From NCBI GenBank assembly GCA_949130495.1, contig OX422207.1, positions 369,231,868 through 369,295,867 on the forward strand: DNA of 64,000 nucleotides, given 5' to 3'. The notes beneath the pieces were generated by a model. That model saw nothing but the letters and a program-made list of their open reading frames with translations. It was not told the origin of the DNA and did no database searches. The DNA is from Sambucus nigra. Taxonomy: Eukaryota > Streptophyta > Magnoliopsida > Dipsacales > Adoxaceae. Each line of letters starts with the position of its first letter. The stretch's first letter is position 1. Of this stretch, positions 46,070 to 57,710 are shown piece after piece. Position numbers and translations under genes: made by a program.

Positions 46070-47060
46070 TGTAAGGACATAATTTTATAAATGCCCATGG
46101 TAGAATCTAGGAATTTTCTGTTTATCCTAGATCACAGTATGTATATCTGATACTGCTACATTCGGCACATCAACACGATCATCCACGACGGACTTGATCC
46201 AAATCCATGCATCCATAGTCTTCACACGTGCATCATGCTTCATGCGACATGCTGCTCAACCGTTCCCACTACTCCACTTCGCATTATTGGTAAAATGATT
46301 TATTGGAGTTGTTTATATTTGCATAAATATTTGGGAATTTTTTTAGAAAATATTTTTTCGAAGTCTGATTTTTTTATCAAAAGCCAAAAATTTTCGAAGT
46401 GTAGAAGCGGAGTGCCTCGATCGACGAGCTCGTTCAAATGACATAGCATTGTCGTTCGAGTGAGATAGGCATGTTGCGCGATGTCGTTCTAGCGACACCT
46501 ATCCTTTGTTCGAACGATATGCTTATCTCGTTCAAACGACGTCGCCGCCTCGATTTTTGTATAAATATCTGGTCACTTTCTATGTGTTTTCCAAGTCTTT
46601 TTCGCACACGATTTCTGCGATTAATAGCCCAAAAAATAGACTTCAAGTTTTAAGGTCTTATGCCTTCTTTATTCACATAAACACTACCACATAAATATGT
46701 GAATCTTTAAACCTTCAAGGGGATCGTTTTTACTCATCTGGAGTAACTTGTGGAGAAGCTGTTGTCTTCTTCATTGGTGCCCATCTGGAGTTCTTGTGGG
46801 GGATTTCAACCGACGACATCGAAATCAAAACCTGAGGGTATTTCATATGTCACTCTTATTTTCATTGTAATTCATGTAACCGTTTCTTACAAATTATAGT
46901 GGAAATAAAAAGGTTTTTCCCCTCTGGGGGGATTTTCCCTCATTTGTGTGCTTTGTTTGTGATTGACTGTTCTTGCATGATCATATTTATTTCAATCACA
47001 CCTAGATGCATGTTTTAGGATTTAATTCAAAAAATGAGTTTAATTAAATAATTTCTTAAT
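46070..47060 (+). repeat. 3' LTR of copia element, truncated by 22 bp
   Basis: Direct repeat of the 5' LTR. Alignment stops after TTTCTTAAT at 47060, where gypsy LTR sequence begins. TATA box is at 46560-46568 and the dyad cluster at about 46430-46545 (TCGTTCAAATGACAT, TCGTTCGAGTGAGAT, TTGTTCGAACGATAT, TCTCGTTCAAACGACG). Confidence 0.92.
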
Positions 47061-47565
47061 GCAGGCCTGCTATAAAAGCCTCATATTTCGCCTTGTTCTT
47101 GGAGGATTCAAATCCAAGTCTGATCCCCTGCTCGAGAATTTTATCTTCTTGTGTGGGTACCTCGATTTTTCACATGGGCCCAAACAAGAAGCCCAATCAA
47201 ATGCGGCCCAGAGTCCAAAGGATAGGCACCTCAGCCAAATTGGTTTTGACCCACTCAGTTCCTAAAATCTCTCTTCAGAGATATCCTAGGGATTGTGGGT
47301 TAATGTGGGGGAGTTCCATTCCTCCACCCTCCGAAAGAACATGTATATAACAAACCCTTCGCCCGGGGTAAAGGGCATTCATTATTTTCCTATAAAACAC
47401 TCCCCGGAGTATAGAGAAATAATATCGAGAGCACCACCATGGACGTAGGCATTCTTGCTGAACCACATAAATATTGTGTCGTGTGATTGGCGTTCTTTAC
47501 ATTCTTTATTTGTTTTGGTGATTGCCTTTTCTTATTAATTTGTTCTGAACTTAATTGTCACCACA
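47061..47565 (+). repeat. 3' part of a Tat-type gypsy 5' LTR
   Basis: Ends ..GTCACCACA followed by AT and a PBS-like sequence. Its start is lost at the junction with the copia LTR. A TATA-like CTATAAAA is at 47069-47077 and CCTATAAAAC near 47391. No partner 3' LTR lies in the window. Confidence 0.65.
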
Positions 47566-47567
47566 AT

Positions 47568-47586
47568 TGGCGTCGTCAGTGGGAAC
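47568..47586 (+). other. Primer-binding site of Tat-type gypsy element
   Basis: TGGCGTCGTCAGTGGGAAC is close to the TTGGCGCCGTCTGTGGGAA sequence that commonly follows the LTR in plant Tat-group elements (recalled, not searched). It is 2 bp from the LTR end. Confidence 0.6.
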
Positions 47587-47630
47587 ATTTGTCTTTCTTT
47601 TAGAAAACCCTCACCGGCAAAGAATTTGGA

Positions 47631-48715
47631 ATGTCTGGTCATAATAGAGATGCCCCTCAAGCTGGGGATATCCAAGAGCAGCCTGCCCCTCGCAGGATCA
47701 GATCTGAAGTTCGACGTTCATATCAAAGGACTCGCCTAGAGCGGAAATCCTCATAGGAAAGTCAGGGACCTGTTAGGTCCACACAAATCTCCAGGATGAT
47801 CGATGCCTATAAGGCAAGGCTCCAGAAGCAAAGAGGGGTCGCTAGCAAGCAAGAAACTGAGAATGCTCGCCTCAAAAGGAGATTGGAAAGGATGGAAAAA
47901 GATATCCATCAGAGCACCAGGGGATGTCAATATATCACTTCTAGCCCTCAAGTGAGAAAGTCTCGCAGTCGAATAAGTAGCCCTAGACGTGGATCCCAAA
48001 GGATTGAGGAACACTCGTTAGGTGATGAGTTACTCGAGCAACAGTGACCAGCTCGCCATTGCAGGAGGCCGGCTCGAGGAAATGATGGCATAAGAAATTT
48101 GGTCAAAAGAGAAATGAACCAGAACCTAGTACAATGAGGTGCCAGATCGACCAGGGAGATGGACCAATGAGCTCTCATAACCCAAATGAAATCCCCTTTC
48201 TCAAGGGAGATAGAAGAAGAGGAAGCCCCCAAGAAGTTCACGATTTCAAGATTCAAGATCTATGATGGAAAGACTGACCCTATAGATCACGTTAGGCAGT
48301 ATAGGCCGGCCATGACTCGCTAGAACCAGAGGTATGCACTAATATGTCAGATATTTCCCTCGAGTTTGCATGATGTGTCCCAGAAGTGGTTCTAGAGACT
48401 CCCTCACAGATCCATTAGGAGCTTTGAGTCCCTAGCAGAGCTCTTCACGGCTCGCTTTATTACCAGTAGCTCCCATCAAAAGAGGATGGACGCCTTGCTA
48501 ACAATGAAGGAGACGCCCCAGGAAAGCCTCCGGGACTACATAAAAAGGTGTTGGGAGTTGTTCAACGAGGTCGAGGACTACTTAGAGCAGGTAGCAGTGG
48601 CCACTTTCAAGATTGGCCTACCCAGCTCTTGCATCTTGCACAAATACCTGACTAAGAAGGAGGCTATAACCATCGCTAACCTGATGGCTCAGTGTAGGGG
48701 AGAATGGTTGAGCTA
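47631..48715 (+). pseudogene. Tat-type gypsy gag
   Basis: ATG at 47631 starts a frame that meets a stop at about 47754 and then runs on as 47796-48047 (basic, with a coiled-coil-like ENARLKRRLERMEKD). The retrotransposon gag block follows: TISRFKIYDGKTDP.DHV, ICQIFPSSLHD, SFESLAELFTARF, then the open stretch 48486-48716 (LLTMKETPQESLRDYIKR, FKIGLPSS). About five stops are in frame. The element is cut at 48900 by the insertion of the minus-strand gypsy LTR, so its pol is missing. It belongs to the same broad group as the pol fossil at 31985-34255, but need not be the same element. Confidence 0.88.
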
Positions 48716-48900
48716 AGCCCGCTGTCAAGGGCAATAACAAGGTCGAAAACCAGAAGAGATGAGTCAAGAATGGGGGCAAGGGTGTCTCCAAGAATAGAAA
48801 CAAGAACGATGCTTCGAAAGCATTTCAAGCAGTAAACACTGTCTTCAAAGAACCAATTTATAAGATCTTAGCAAAGATCAAGGATGAGCTATTTGTTAAG

Positions 48901-51852
48901 TGTAACACCCCGACTAATTAAATACCGGGTAGCTACTCCTTTATTAAATTAATTCAAAATGTCAAGTTGGTTCAGTAAATAACATCACTGTCGAAAACAT
49001 TTAATGATTACTAACCACCTAGTATTTAAAAAGTAAGATGTCAAATTTTAAATTAAATCTGATTAACATGCGATGAATGAAATGTCAAATAACATCACCA
49101 TACACCATAAAGTCGTAATGGAATAACCAACAATTAATAATAAGTCTGGAGGAAATACTCCTCCCAACAATCCCACAACTGAAATGAATAAAATAGTGTA
49201 ACCTGAATAAATACAAACAAAAGTCTGAATAACAGAAATATAAAATGTCTCTAATGGAAATGGGCGACATGCCCTACAATGATGGAACTGAATATGGAAT
49301 CAAGACTAGAAAAGAGGCGTCTACTGTCAAAGCCCTGTAACTTCCACAACAGCTACAGCTCGTCACCAGAATGGAAATACTATGCATGGTGTCCTTGTGG
49401 CTGGGCACCTAAAAGGTTTTTCCCAAAAAAAAATAGATTTGAAAGCAAACGGGTCAGATCCCGAAAGTGGAGAGTATTTTAAAAACAGCAAGTTCTTTAA
49501 TAACATTTAAAACAATAAATGCAAAATACATGTTAGGACGTGCTCTCACATGAAATACTCACCTCTCGTCTAACTGTGCACTCCTAACGTTCCTGTACCC
49601 ATTCATGTGTTTTGTCATAACTATCTAGTTCAAAAGAGTTTCTAACACTTCTACTCTGTTCACATTTTAATTCCAACCTTAACAATTAAATAGAGAGTTC
49701 TACTTTAATTCTCGGATTCCCAATTATTAACAAAACCATTTATTGATATCTGTCCCCTTTTATCTTTTCATAACGTTACAATAACAATACTCACAATTTA
49801 ACATAGCAAATTCCTTTTCATTTAACCGTATATTATTCACATCATAAATATACAATACAAGCACCCCGAGGCTAAGCTGCGGTGCACACATACTCTGCTA
49901 TCCATCCCGGTACATCACGTACATATGGATCACGCCTTCCGAATCTCTTAGGAATCGTTCTCAGATAACAACATCACAAATAATGGAGGCGAACACAGTC
50001 ACATCACATGGGTCACGCACATACCTACACTCCCACGATCAGCAGACTTATTAACATCCCAATAAGTCCTTCTCTGACCTATGTTCATCGAGGTACCAAT
50101 CTAAATCCGGGCAACACAAGGATTAGAGGGCCCTAAGCGAACGTAAACCTCCCGTGATAGCAAGTATGGTAGGTATGTCATACACATAAAATCATATGCT
50201 AAGCATTCACACATCTTAGATATCTCAATATTAATAAAGGCATACTCTATATCCGTATACCATTATTCCAATTTTATATATTTTAAGTCTCCCGAAAATA
50301 TAAAATTTTAAACCGTCGACACGTCTTACGTCATAGTTTCTTATACTTAAAACCTATCTCAAAGAGATTATTAAGTTTCCTATTATTCCCACATATAACA
50401 TCATTATTCATAAGGTCCTTACTTCTGCCCCAAATCTCATTTCATCAAATTATTCAAATTTACACTTTTAACCCAAATATTATCACACTTATCAGATTCC
50501 ATTAGATTTAGAAAAATTCCTAAAATTGAATTCTAATTAAGGTCCAAATTTCATAACCATGCCTACTGGTCTTCCTTAAGTTTAAGGGTAATCATAAGGT
50601 CTCCAATAATATTTTCCAATGGTTACCACCATTAAAATTTAAATAGGGAAAACTTTACTCATTCTGGGAAGGTCGATCGATCGACCTTTACCTTCGATCA
50701 ATCGATGGTGGTCGATCAATCGACTGATGAACATCGATCGATCGAACGCACCAGGTATGGCTACGGACTGCTTCGTTTTGTAGTTTTTAAATCATCACAA
50801 AACATCCTTTCAATGCATGAATCTCTAATATAACGTTATAGTATCATCATACAACCATCCTACAACATTGTTAACGTTCTAAAACCAATAATTCATCAAC
50901 CAAGGGCTTTGTTTGGATCAAAACTTCATCAAGAACCCTAGTTTCCTATTTCTTTTAAGAACATTAATAAATCTCTTCTTAAATCCGTTTTTAGATCATC
51001 AAGGGTCATAATTTTGAATTCATAATTCATCCATAATGTTTCTACATGCAGTTCCTAACATAGTTCATAGTTTTAAACCTTCCAAATCATGGGTCTATAT
51101 CAATTTTTCAAGATAAATTCGATAATTTTCCTAAACATGGAAAAGCATAGCATTGAATCAATTTTAATTAAACCACTTGCCTTAATCTTTCTTCAGATTT
51201 GTTGTTGATTGAAGGTGGTTGAATTCCTCTCTCTCTCTCTTTCTGCAGAATTCTTCTCTTTCTCTCTCTCTCTACAAGTTCTTCTTAAGGTGATAATGGA
51301 GGTGGGGTTGGTTTTTGCCAAGTTTTAAGGTTTCTAAACTTCTCCCGTAGCCCACTACCTAAATTGGGGTTGGAAATGGCTTAGTGGGTTAAGACTAAGT
51401 CAGATTTTTAACTTTAATTTTCGTGGGTTTTAATTACCTAATTTCCGAAATTACCAAAATGCCCTTATAAGTTACCGGTATGGCCCAATAATGCCCCGGA
51501 ACCCAAACTTAACCCCGGGCTAGTGTTTTCTGACTATTTCGACCCTTACGGACTCGTAGGCGCACTCAAAATGACCATACGGGTGATAAAAATAAAATTC
51601 ACTTTTTAATTCAAATAATTATATTCCTGACGCGACTGTCACGCTTATCCCAACAAAATTTCCCAAATTGTCGTATTTCAATCTCGCGACAATTTCAATA
51701 GTTCCAATATTCATATATTTCCATATATACACATTATAATCAAATACTAACTCACATCTCGTTATTATTTTATCCGGATTAATTCTCAATTAATTCACAT
51801 TTAATTCAATTAATCCCATAAATAGATATCCATAAAAATACGGGGCATTACA
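48901..51852 (-). repeat. 3' LTR of a Tekay-like gypsy element, minus orientation (2,952 bp)
   Basis: Bounded by TGTAACACCCC and GGCATTACA on the plus strand. The right side is adjoined by a polypurine tract (minus strand TTAGGGGGGAAGTA), so this is the 3' LTR of an element running leftward. The left flanking pentamer is TTAAG (48896-48900); its partner lies beyond the missing 5' part. It shares the terminal 100 bp style (CATCACTGTCGAAAAC at about 48982) and length with the LTR at 20109-23061. Dyad cluster at 50669-50756. Confidence 0.88.
50669..50756. repeat. Dyad cluster with perfect 20-bp palindrome (TCGATCGATCGA core)
   Basis: AAGGTCGATCGATCGACCTT (50669-50688) is its own reverse complement. 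It is followed by TTCGATCAATCGATGG, GGTCGATCAATCGAC and ACATCGATCGATCGAACG. In LTR sense it lies about 1.1-1.2 kb from the LTR start, the same place as the cluster of the 20109 LTR. Confidence 0.9.
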
Positions 51853-52729
51853 TACTTCCCCCCTAATAACAGAATTTTGTCCCGAAATTCGGAAAATTAA
51901 GGTACACCTGGAAAAATTAGGTGTCCTCGAGTATTCAAAACAATTATTAAGAAAAGCCCAAATCAATAAAACCCTCGTTTCACAATAAGCTGGTTTAACA
52001 TACTTGATACCTTATCAGAATAATCTTCGATAAATGCACCTCGCGTTGTGCTCCTATTAAACAACGTTCGAATAAAAATACCTTATACTTCATTGGTTAT
52101 TTTATCTCAATATCATTATGAGTCTGCACCTCACTACGCATTAACTCCCGCGTTTATCAAAACATAAAACACCCATTCTGGAAGGAATCAATAACACATC
52201 TGACTACTCTTGTCCACTCTTTGAATCTCTATTCCCGACGTTGTGACCTTTACATAAGGAAAACTACTACAGGTGGTTGGTGTTGCACAAAATAATTGTA
52301 AGCACCTTGTTCACTATAAAATAGATATGGGTGCTTTTCCCCCAACTCTACCATTAGGTAATATCTTCTCCTCCTGACTACAATATACCTCACTAGTTAT
52401 ACTCTATTTGGAATTGAAAATATCGCAATGAATCCAAAATTTCTTTCATACAATCCATCAGTCGTTAGTCACCTTGCGCCTGTAGCTCGGGTTATAGGTG
52501 ATTCAACCCTCAGTTTGAATCGTTATTTACCACTACTTATTGTCACCCCACCGGAATTTGGGTTTCGGGGATTTGATCCCAGTTCTAAATAATACTACGT
52601 CGAACCACGTACCGGCGTGTTCACTATCTAATAGTGTAAATCACCCCAAGTATATAACAATTTCTCTCCTTCTGGATAACATGTCCCACATAATCGAAGG
52701 AACTCATTACTAATCAATAAGTTGGCTAC
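51853..52729 (-). mobile_element. Polypurine tract and 3' internal end of the minus-strand gypsy element
   Basis: The first bases on the plus strand, TACTTCCCCCCTAATAACAG, continue with AATTTTGTCCCGAAATTCGG. They are the reverse complement of the sequence preceding the LTR at 20109 (ATTTCGGGACAAAATTCC, TTAGGGGGAGTA). No coding block is readable further right. The element is cut at 52730. Confidence 0.75.
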
Positions 52730-53036
52730 TGTAATACCCCGTAATTTTGCTTAATTTTAAATTACGTAAGTAGAGTAATTTAATGGGATTAGATGCGCGC
52801 TTTAATTAAATTATGTGAGTAGAGTAATTTAAATGTGATTAAATATGTTTGATTTAAATTACGTGAGTAGAGTAATTTAAATAGATATTATGTTAATAAA
52901 GATGAATATGCGTTAAAGAAAATTCACTAAGGTGAGTAGAAACTTTCAATGTTGATATGTACGGTCTAGTGACTATATGGACGTACCGGAAGTATCTCGG
53001 CAAAATGTAGGGATGAGAGTAGAAAAATTTTTACGA
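52730..53036 (+). repeat. Start of another gypsy LTR, interrupted by the copia array
   Basis: Begins TGTAATACCCCGTAATTTT, the start of the Tekay-like LTR family, in plus orientation. Only 307 bp remain before the TR-GAG insertion at 53037; the rest would lie beyond the array, outside the window. Confidence 0.75.
52758..52879. repeat. Three copies of a 25-bp hairpin motif TAAATTAC(N9)GTAATTTA
   Basis: Copies at 52758-52782, 52807-52831 and 52855-52879 share TAAATTACGT.AGTAGAGTAATTTA with 8-bp complementary arms; one arm position differs in the second copy. Spacing is about 49 bp. This is another self-complementary cluster, near the LTR start in this case. Confidence 0.88.
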
Positions 53037-54238
53037 TGTAAGGACATTTTTCTCATGTCCAACATTTTACATTTATGTATGTCGTACGCCGCTACATTTT
53101 GCACGTCACCTCACGATCTCACATGACGGCCTCTATCCGATTTCCGGGAATCAAGCATCCAACATCTCCATCATGTGTCCCACATCGTCCTCAACAACTT
53201 CACATACCATGCTTTTAGGGTCTATATGCTAGTGGTATGCAAGAGAAGTCAAATCAATATATGGAAGTTCAAGGGTAATTTGGTAATTGTACATCCACCG
53301 TCCGGAGGATAGGTCAACTGGAAAGTTGAAGAGCTTGCCATAACAAAGATACTGGAAGAAACGGCATCTCATTCCGAGCTACGGTGAAGAAGATATGGCC
53401 CTTTGAAGATGGAGAGAATTCCTCGAAGGAATCTGGTTCCTGAGGATCGGACCGATCCGCCTAATGAGACCGGACCGATCCGACTGCTAAAGTGAGGCCA
53501 GTATACCCCGGATCCATAGCGAACCGATGAAGATAAAAAGTCGAACCGATCCGATGTCAACCAGACCGATCCGCCTGCAATTAAAAGAACCGATCCGGTA
53601 TACCGGACCGATCCGCCCATCAACCGGACCGGTCCGCCTGGGATAATTACGAGCAGTCCCAGTGTTTGAAAACTCTTTCCTTGGTTTTCTTATTTAAATC
53701 CATCTTCGGCGAGTTATTTTTTAAGACTTTCAAAGATAAAATCTAGAGTCCTAATACTCCAAGTCTTCACTTTTTTGAGTTCCCCAACTCATGTTTGATT
53801 CACACAACTTTGCCATACCATTGTGAATCTTTTGGAACCCTAGAACACAAACTTTGTGTATTTTTCATCTTTGTGGAGAGAACTTTGCAACCGAGGGCTG
53901 CGTGTCATTGCCGAGGGAGTCTCTACGAAGTGTTATGACTGCCTGTCATTAAGGAGTGCTGCGGTTCTTCCTTTGCCGATTGGACTGAGGTTCATGTGGG
54001 TTCGCTGCATGTGGATTCATTGTTGTATTTCATTGTAAATCTTGTAAGTTGCGATTTACTCTTTATAGTGAAATAAAAGGTTTTTCCCTGCGGGGATTTT
54101 TCCTTATCTTGGTGTCACATGATTTATTTTTTTATGGGTTGACACACACACGCACTTTAGATGCATGTTTAGGGGGTGAAATTTAATAAGTTTGCCAAAT
54201 TAGAAATTTGCGAAGTTTTTCAATATCACGCATTCTCA
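53037..54238 (+). repeat. LTR 1 of the TR-GAG array (1,202 bp)
   Basis: TGTAAGGACA..ATTCTCA. It is preceded by non-element sequence, so it is the true left end of the array. It holds one 21-bp dyad unit more than LTRs 2 and 3. TATA-like TATTTAAATC at 53691-53700; AATAAA at 54072-54077. Confidence 0.93.
53447..53638. repeat. Dyad cluster with core GGACCGATCCG / CGGACCGGTCCG
   Basis: At least eight copies of GACCGATCCGCC-like words occur. Some pair as inverted repeats: the perfect palindromes CCGGTATACCGG (53595-53606) and CGGACCGGTCCG (53625-53636). The cluster ends about 50 bp upstream of the TATA-like box. Equivalent clusters in LTR 2 (from about 58120) and LTR 3 (from about 62772) lack 21 bp between the last two units. 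Confidence 0.9.
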
Positions 54239-54241
54239 AAT

Positions 54242-54253
54242 TGGTATCAGAGC
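54242..54253 (+). other. Primer-binding site of unit 1
   Basis: TGGTATCAGAGC, tRNA-iMet type, 3 bp after the LTR. Repeated at 58894-58905 and 63546-63557. Confidence 0.95.
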
Positions 54254-54350
54254 GGGTTACGCTAATTTATTGCGTATTCCTATTTTTCGCAAAATCGTGT
54301 GATATTGATTTTTTGAAAAATCAGGTTTGTGAAAAATCGCAATTTTTCCT

Positions 54351-56226
54351 ATGGAGCACTTATATAATCAGATGCCTATTTTTGACGGGTCTAATTATGC
54401 CTACTAGAAAGCTCGTATTAAATCGATTTTAAAATCTATTGACGAGCGTGTTTGGTTGCTTTGCGAAAATGGTTGGACTCCTCCCACGGTCACTGTTAAT
54501 AACATCATCACTTTAAAACCCGTGTCAGCCTGGACTGAAGATGATTATAAATTGTCCAATTTTAATTCCCGTGGTCTGAGTGCTATTTCTGGAGCTGTCT
54601 CTCCTGATGAGTTTCGCCGAATTATGACGTGCACCACGTCTAAAGAGTCTTGGGATGTTTTGAAATTGACACATGAGGGTACGAACGCGGTTAAAGAGTC
54701 AAAATTACAAAATTTGGCCACCCAATTTGAGACTATCACCATGTCTGAGTCCGAATGCTTTGATGATTTTTATGCACGATTGTCGGACATTGTTAACACA
54801 TGTTTTAATTTGGGTGAAGTGATTGATAACACGCGTGTCGTTAAAAAGATTTTGAGATCTCTCCCAAAACGCTTTATTCATAAAGTCACTGTTTTGAACT
54901 CTTTGGGAAATTTGAAATCACTTAAGTTGGAAGAACTTGTAGGAGATCTTCAAACCTATGAGATTGACATGTTTCCCAAAACCATTAAGGCTAAGGATAA
55001 AGGCATTGCTTTAAAGACTCATTTTAAGAAAAAGAAAGAAACCGTTTGTGAGTCAGATTCTGAGGGAGATTTTGATTTTAATAGTATGGCCTTGTTTGCG
55101 AAAAATTCTAAAAAATTCCTCAACATGAACAAAAATAATTCTTCCAATAAAAAGAATTTTTTTGAGAAAAATAAAAAGAAAGGAAAGGCCAAAGAAAGTT
55201 GTGAGAGGGAAAAAGAGAATAAATCCGATGAGGAGTGTGAGGAAGATTTTGAGAACGTCACTTGTTTTAAATGTGGGGGTAAGGGACATAAGTCGTTTGA
55301 GTGTCCTACGTGGATTAGAAAGAAAGGAAAGAAAGTAGCTATGCCCGCCACACTTAGTGATAGTAGTGAAGGTGAGGGTGATGAGACTAGTGGTGAGAAG
55401 TTTGTTGCCTTTTCTAGTCATGTGAGCACACCCACCTTGTCCCACAATAGTGCTCACGAAAGTGATAGTGATGGTTTGAGCGCTTCAAGTGAGGGAGAAA
55501 GTGAGAGTGAAAGTGGAGATGAAAGTGAGCTCCAAAAAGCTTTTAGAGATTTGTACACCGAGACATTGAAAACCAAGGAAGTATAATAGGGATTTAGGTC
55601 GTCGAGTTTTAAATTTTGAGAAAGAGAAGGAGGTTTTGAGAAAGGAGAAGTGTGATTTGGCCGACACGTTGTCTAGTCTGACGACACGTGTATCCCAACT
55701 CGAGAGTGATCTCGAACGTGCCAGGGCGGTCAAAGTCAAGTTTGAGAATGCACCTAAGAAGGTTGAAACGGTGGTTCTTAAGGGTAAAGGTGAGAAGTTA
55801 GGAATAAGTCATGATGGTGCTTCTTCTTCCCAATTAGCACCCGAGCCGGTTCCCACTTTAGTGACAGTTTCACATGTGTCTCACCCTAACCCACCTAGGC
55901 GTCCCATTCCTTTTAGGAAAGTGCGTCCTAGAGTTTTTGAGAAAGGTGTTCCTAGGCCCATTTATGTTTGATCACATTGCAAAAGGAGAGGACACCTTAG
56001 GGAATTTTGCTTTAAGTTGGGGTATGTGTCACGTTTTGATTCTACACGTGTTTCTGGCACACATGCACCCACACATGATACTTTACATGCTCCCGGAGAC
56101 TACATTAGAGAGTTTGCACATTTAGGAGAGCAAGTTAAGTTTTTAGTCAAAACTTCACAAGAACTGATGGAGGTTTTTCATAAGTTGTCACCACCTTTGG
56201 AAAACCCTTCCGCACCTAATGATTGA
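54351..56226 (+). pseudogene. gag of TR-GAG unit 1 (premature stop, frameshift, lost Cys)
   Basis: ATG at 54351. Codon 19, Trp in units 2 and 3, is TAG at 54405-54407. The remaining open frame, 54456-55586, encodes the copia gag body (LKLEELVGDLQTYEI) and the first knuckle CFKCGGKGHKSFEC (55263-55304). It ends in an acidic, Ser-rich region. A one-base shift at about 55580 closes the frame; coding continues in the next frame (KCDLADTLSSLTTRVSQLES coiled coil). A second stop, TGA at 55969-55971, sits where the first Cys of knuckle 2 should be (HCKRRGHLREFC follows). The last frame ends at 56226. Unit 1 is thus more damaged than unit 2. Confidence 0.9.
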
Positions 56227-57710
56227 GGTTTGACTTGCTTACTAGCATAGGATGATTTTCATGATGGCATTGTTTGCCTATTGCTAGTATGTATCATTTT
56301 TGTATATATTTTTGTTTTGAAAAATTTTGAAAAATACAAAAATATTTTATTTTGATAATATTTTTTGAATAAGGGCCAAAAAGATTTTTCTGTTTTTTGC
56401 ACCTTTTATGGATGAGCATTTAAGATAGCCAAGTCACAACTTCATTCCATTTATCCATGTGACTGTTTTATAGAGATTTGAGAGGCTACATCATGTCATC
56501 CATGTGCTTAACATTGATTGGAGTCCTTGAGATGTAATTAGTGATATTTCCTACATGCTTGACTCCTATATCCTTTATTGCACACATGCACGGCTTTATT
56601 TGATTATTGCACTTGTCTATCACATATTGGCTTTAGTGTTTCTATCTCAATTCTGTCTATACAATGTACAATATGCGATAAAACTTGACAAGATTGGATT
56701 GCATGTAAAAACCATTTTGGTGAGACTGTGTGATTATTTGCATAACGGAGAGGGGCTGCGAAAGTTGAGTCTTTATACTTTGCGCAAAAGCCACCGTTAA
56801 AAAGGACCTAAAAATGGAGGTATTGTAATTCCGAGGTCCTAAGAGGTTAAAAGAGCCCGAAAAAATTGATAAGGCAATAAAAAGCAATACATGCCAAATA
56901 TGGGCCACTTAGGTTTCACCATCAATTCTCCAAAGTTTGAGAATTTAGAATGCCTCTATTCAAAATAATATCTGAGGGAGTTTGGTTGGAGATTGAAAAA
57001 CGGGTTTGCACTTCCTTGAAAGTCCTGAAAAAGCATGAAAATCATTTTGGACGTTATTGGTGTAGAAATCACTTTGAGCTTTGATTTGTAGATTTGATAT
57101 AGTCAATGTCTTATATTTCCAATCTTTTACACCAAAGGAAGCTTTTGAGTTCATTCGTTAGGAATATCCAATATTCATCGTGCACATATGTCATGTTTGT
57201 ATGCATTGATTTTCCTATCGAATTTGATCACTCCACTTCATTTACGCTATCATCAACTTGGTTGGTTTGTGTTCATTCATGGTGTGATTTTATGCCTTGT
57301 GTCACTCCGGTACTTGATTACTTGATTTATTTCTCTCATTTGTCTATTTGGGGACATCATAAAAAGGGGGAGAATGAATTATCTGATTATGGGGGAGGGA
57401 GTTTTGAAATTCTGAGAATATCATCTTAAATTGATATATATGCTTATGTTTATCTCATTTCAAACTCGATATGTCACTTGGTATTTTTCTTTATCTCATG
57501 TGTGTAGGTACTACTTTGATGATCACTGAATTGCACACCCTGATGAGAAAAGCGTTGAGATTCCCGAAGATTTGAAGATCAGACGATGCAGTTTTATTCA
57601 CTTGTACTCTTTTAGTTTTGGGTTCATGGAAGGGTAGATTTGTATAGGCAATTTCATACTTGATAATTCGGATTTTTATGTATGTACCGGCATAGACATA
57701 GGGGGAGATT
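56227..57710 (+). other. 3' untranslated internal region of unit 1, with polypurine tract
   Basis: Non-coding, homologous to 44496-46069. Ends in CATAGGGGGAGATT (57697-57710). Short frames on both strands here are not conserved as proteins in the copia relative. Confidence 0.85.

Larger units (their letters stand above)
38385..47060 (+). mobile_element. SIRE-like Ty1/copia retrotransposon, autonomous but degenerate
   Basis: LTRs at 38385-39398 and 46070-47060 (the latter lacks its last 22 bp) enclose, in copia order, gag with two zinc knuckles, protease, GAG-pre-integrase HHCC, integrase, RT and RNase H. PBS is tRNA-Met type. Large gag with a second CCHC, long 3' untranslated region and long LTRs suggest the SIRE/Maximus lineage (inference). 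Numerous stops make it non-functional. The right end is cut by gypsy sequence, so no target-site duplication can be tested. Confidence 0.9.

Noticed and set aside
55019..55457. Minus-strand frames of 110 and 134 codons opposite gag, repeated at 59671-60109
   Set aside because: Antisense shadows of the Lys/Glu-rich gag frame; they recur only because the whole unit is duplicated.
56657..57154. Small frames in the TR-GAG 3' region that recur in each unit
   Set aside because: Recurrence is explained by the tandem duplication; the homologous copia region (44496-46069) does not conserve the frames apart from one short antisense stretch.
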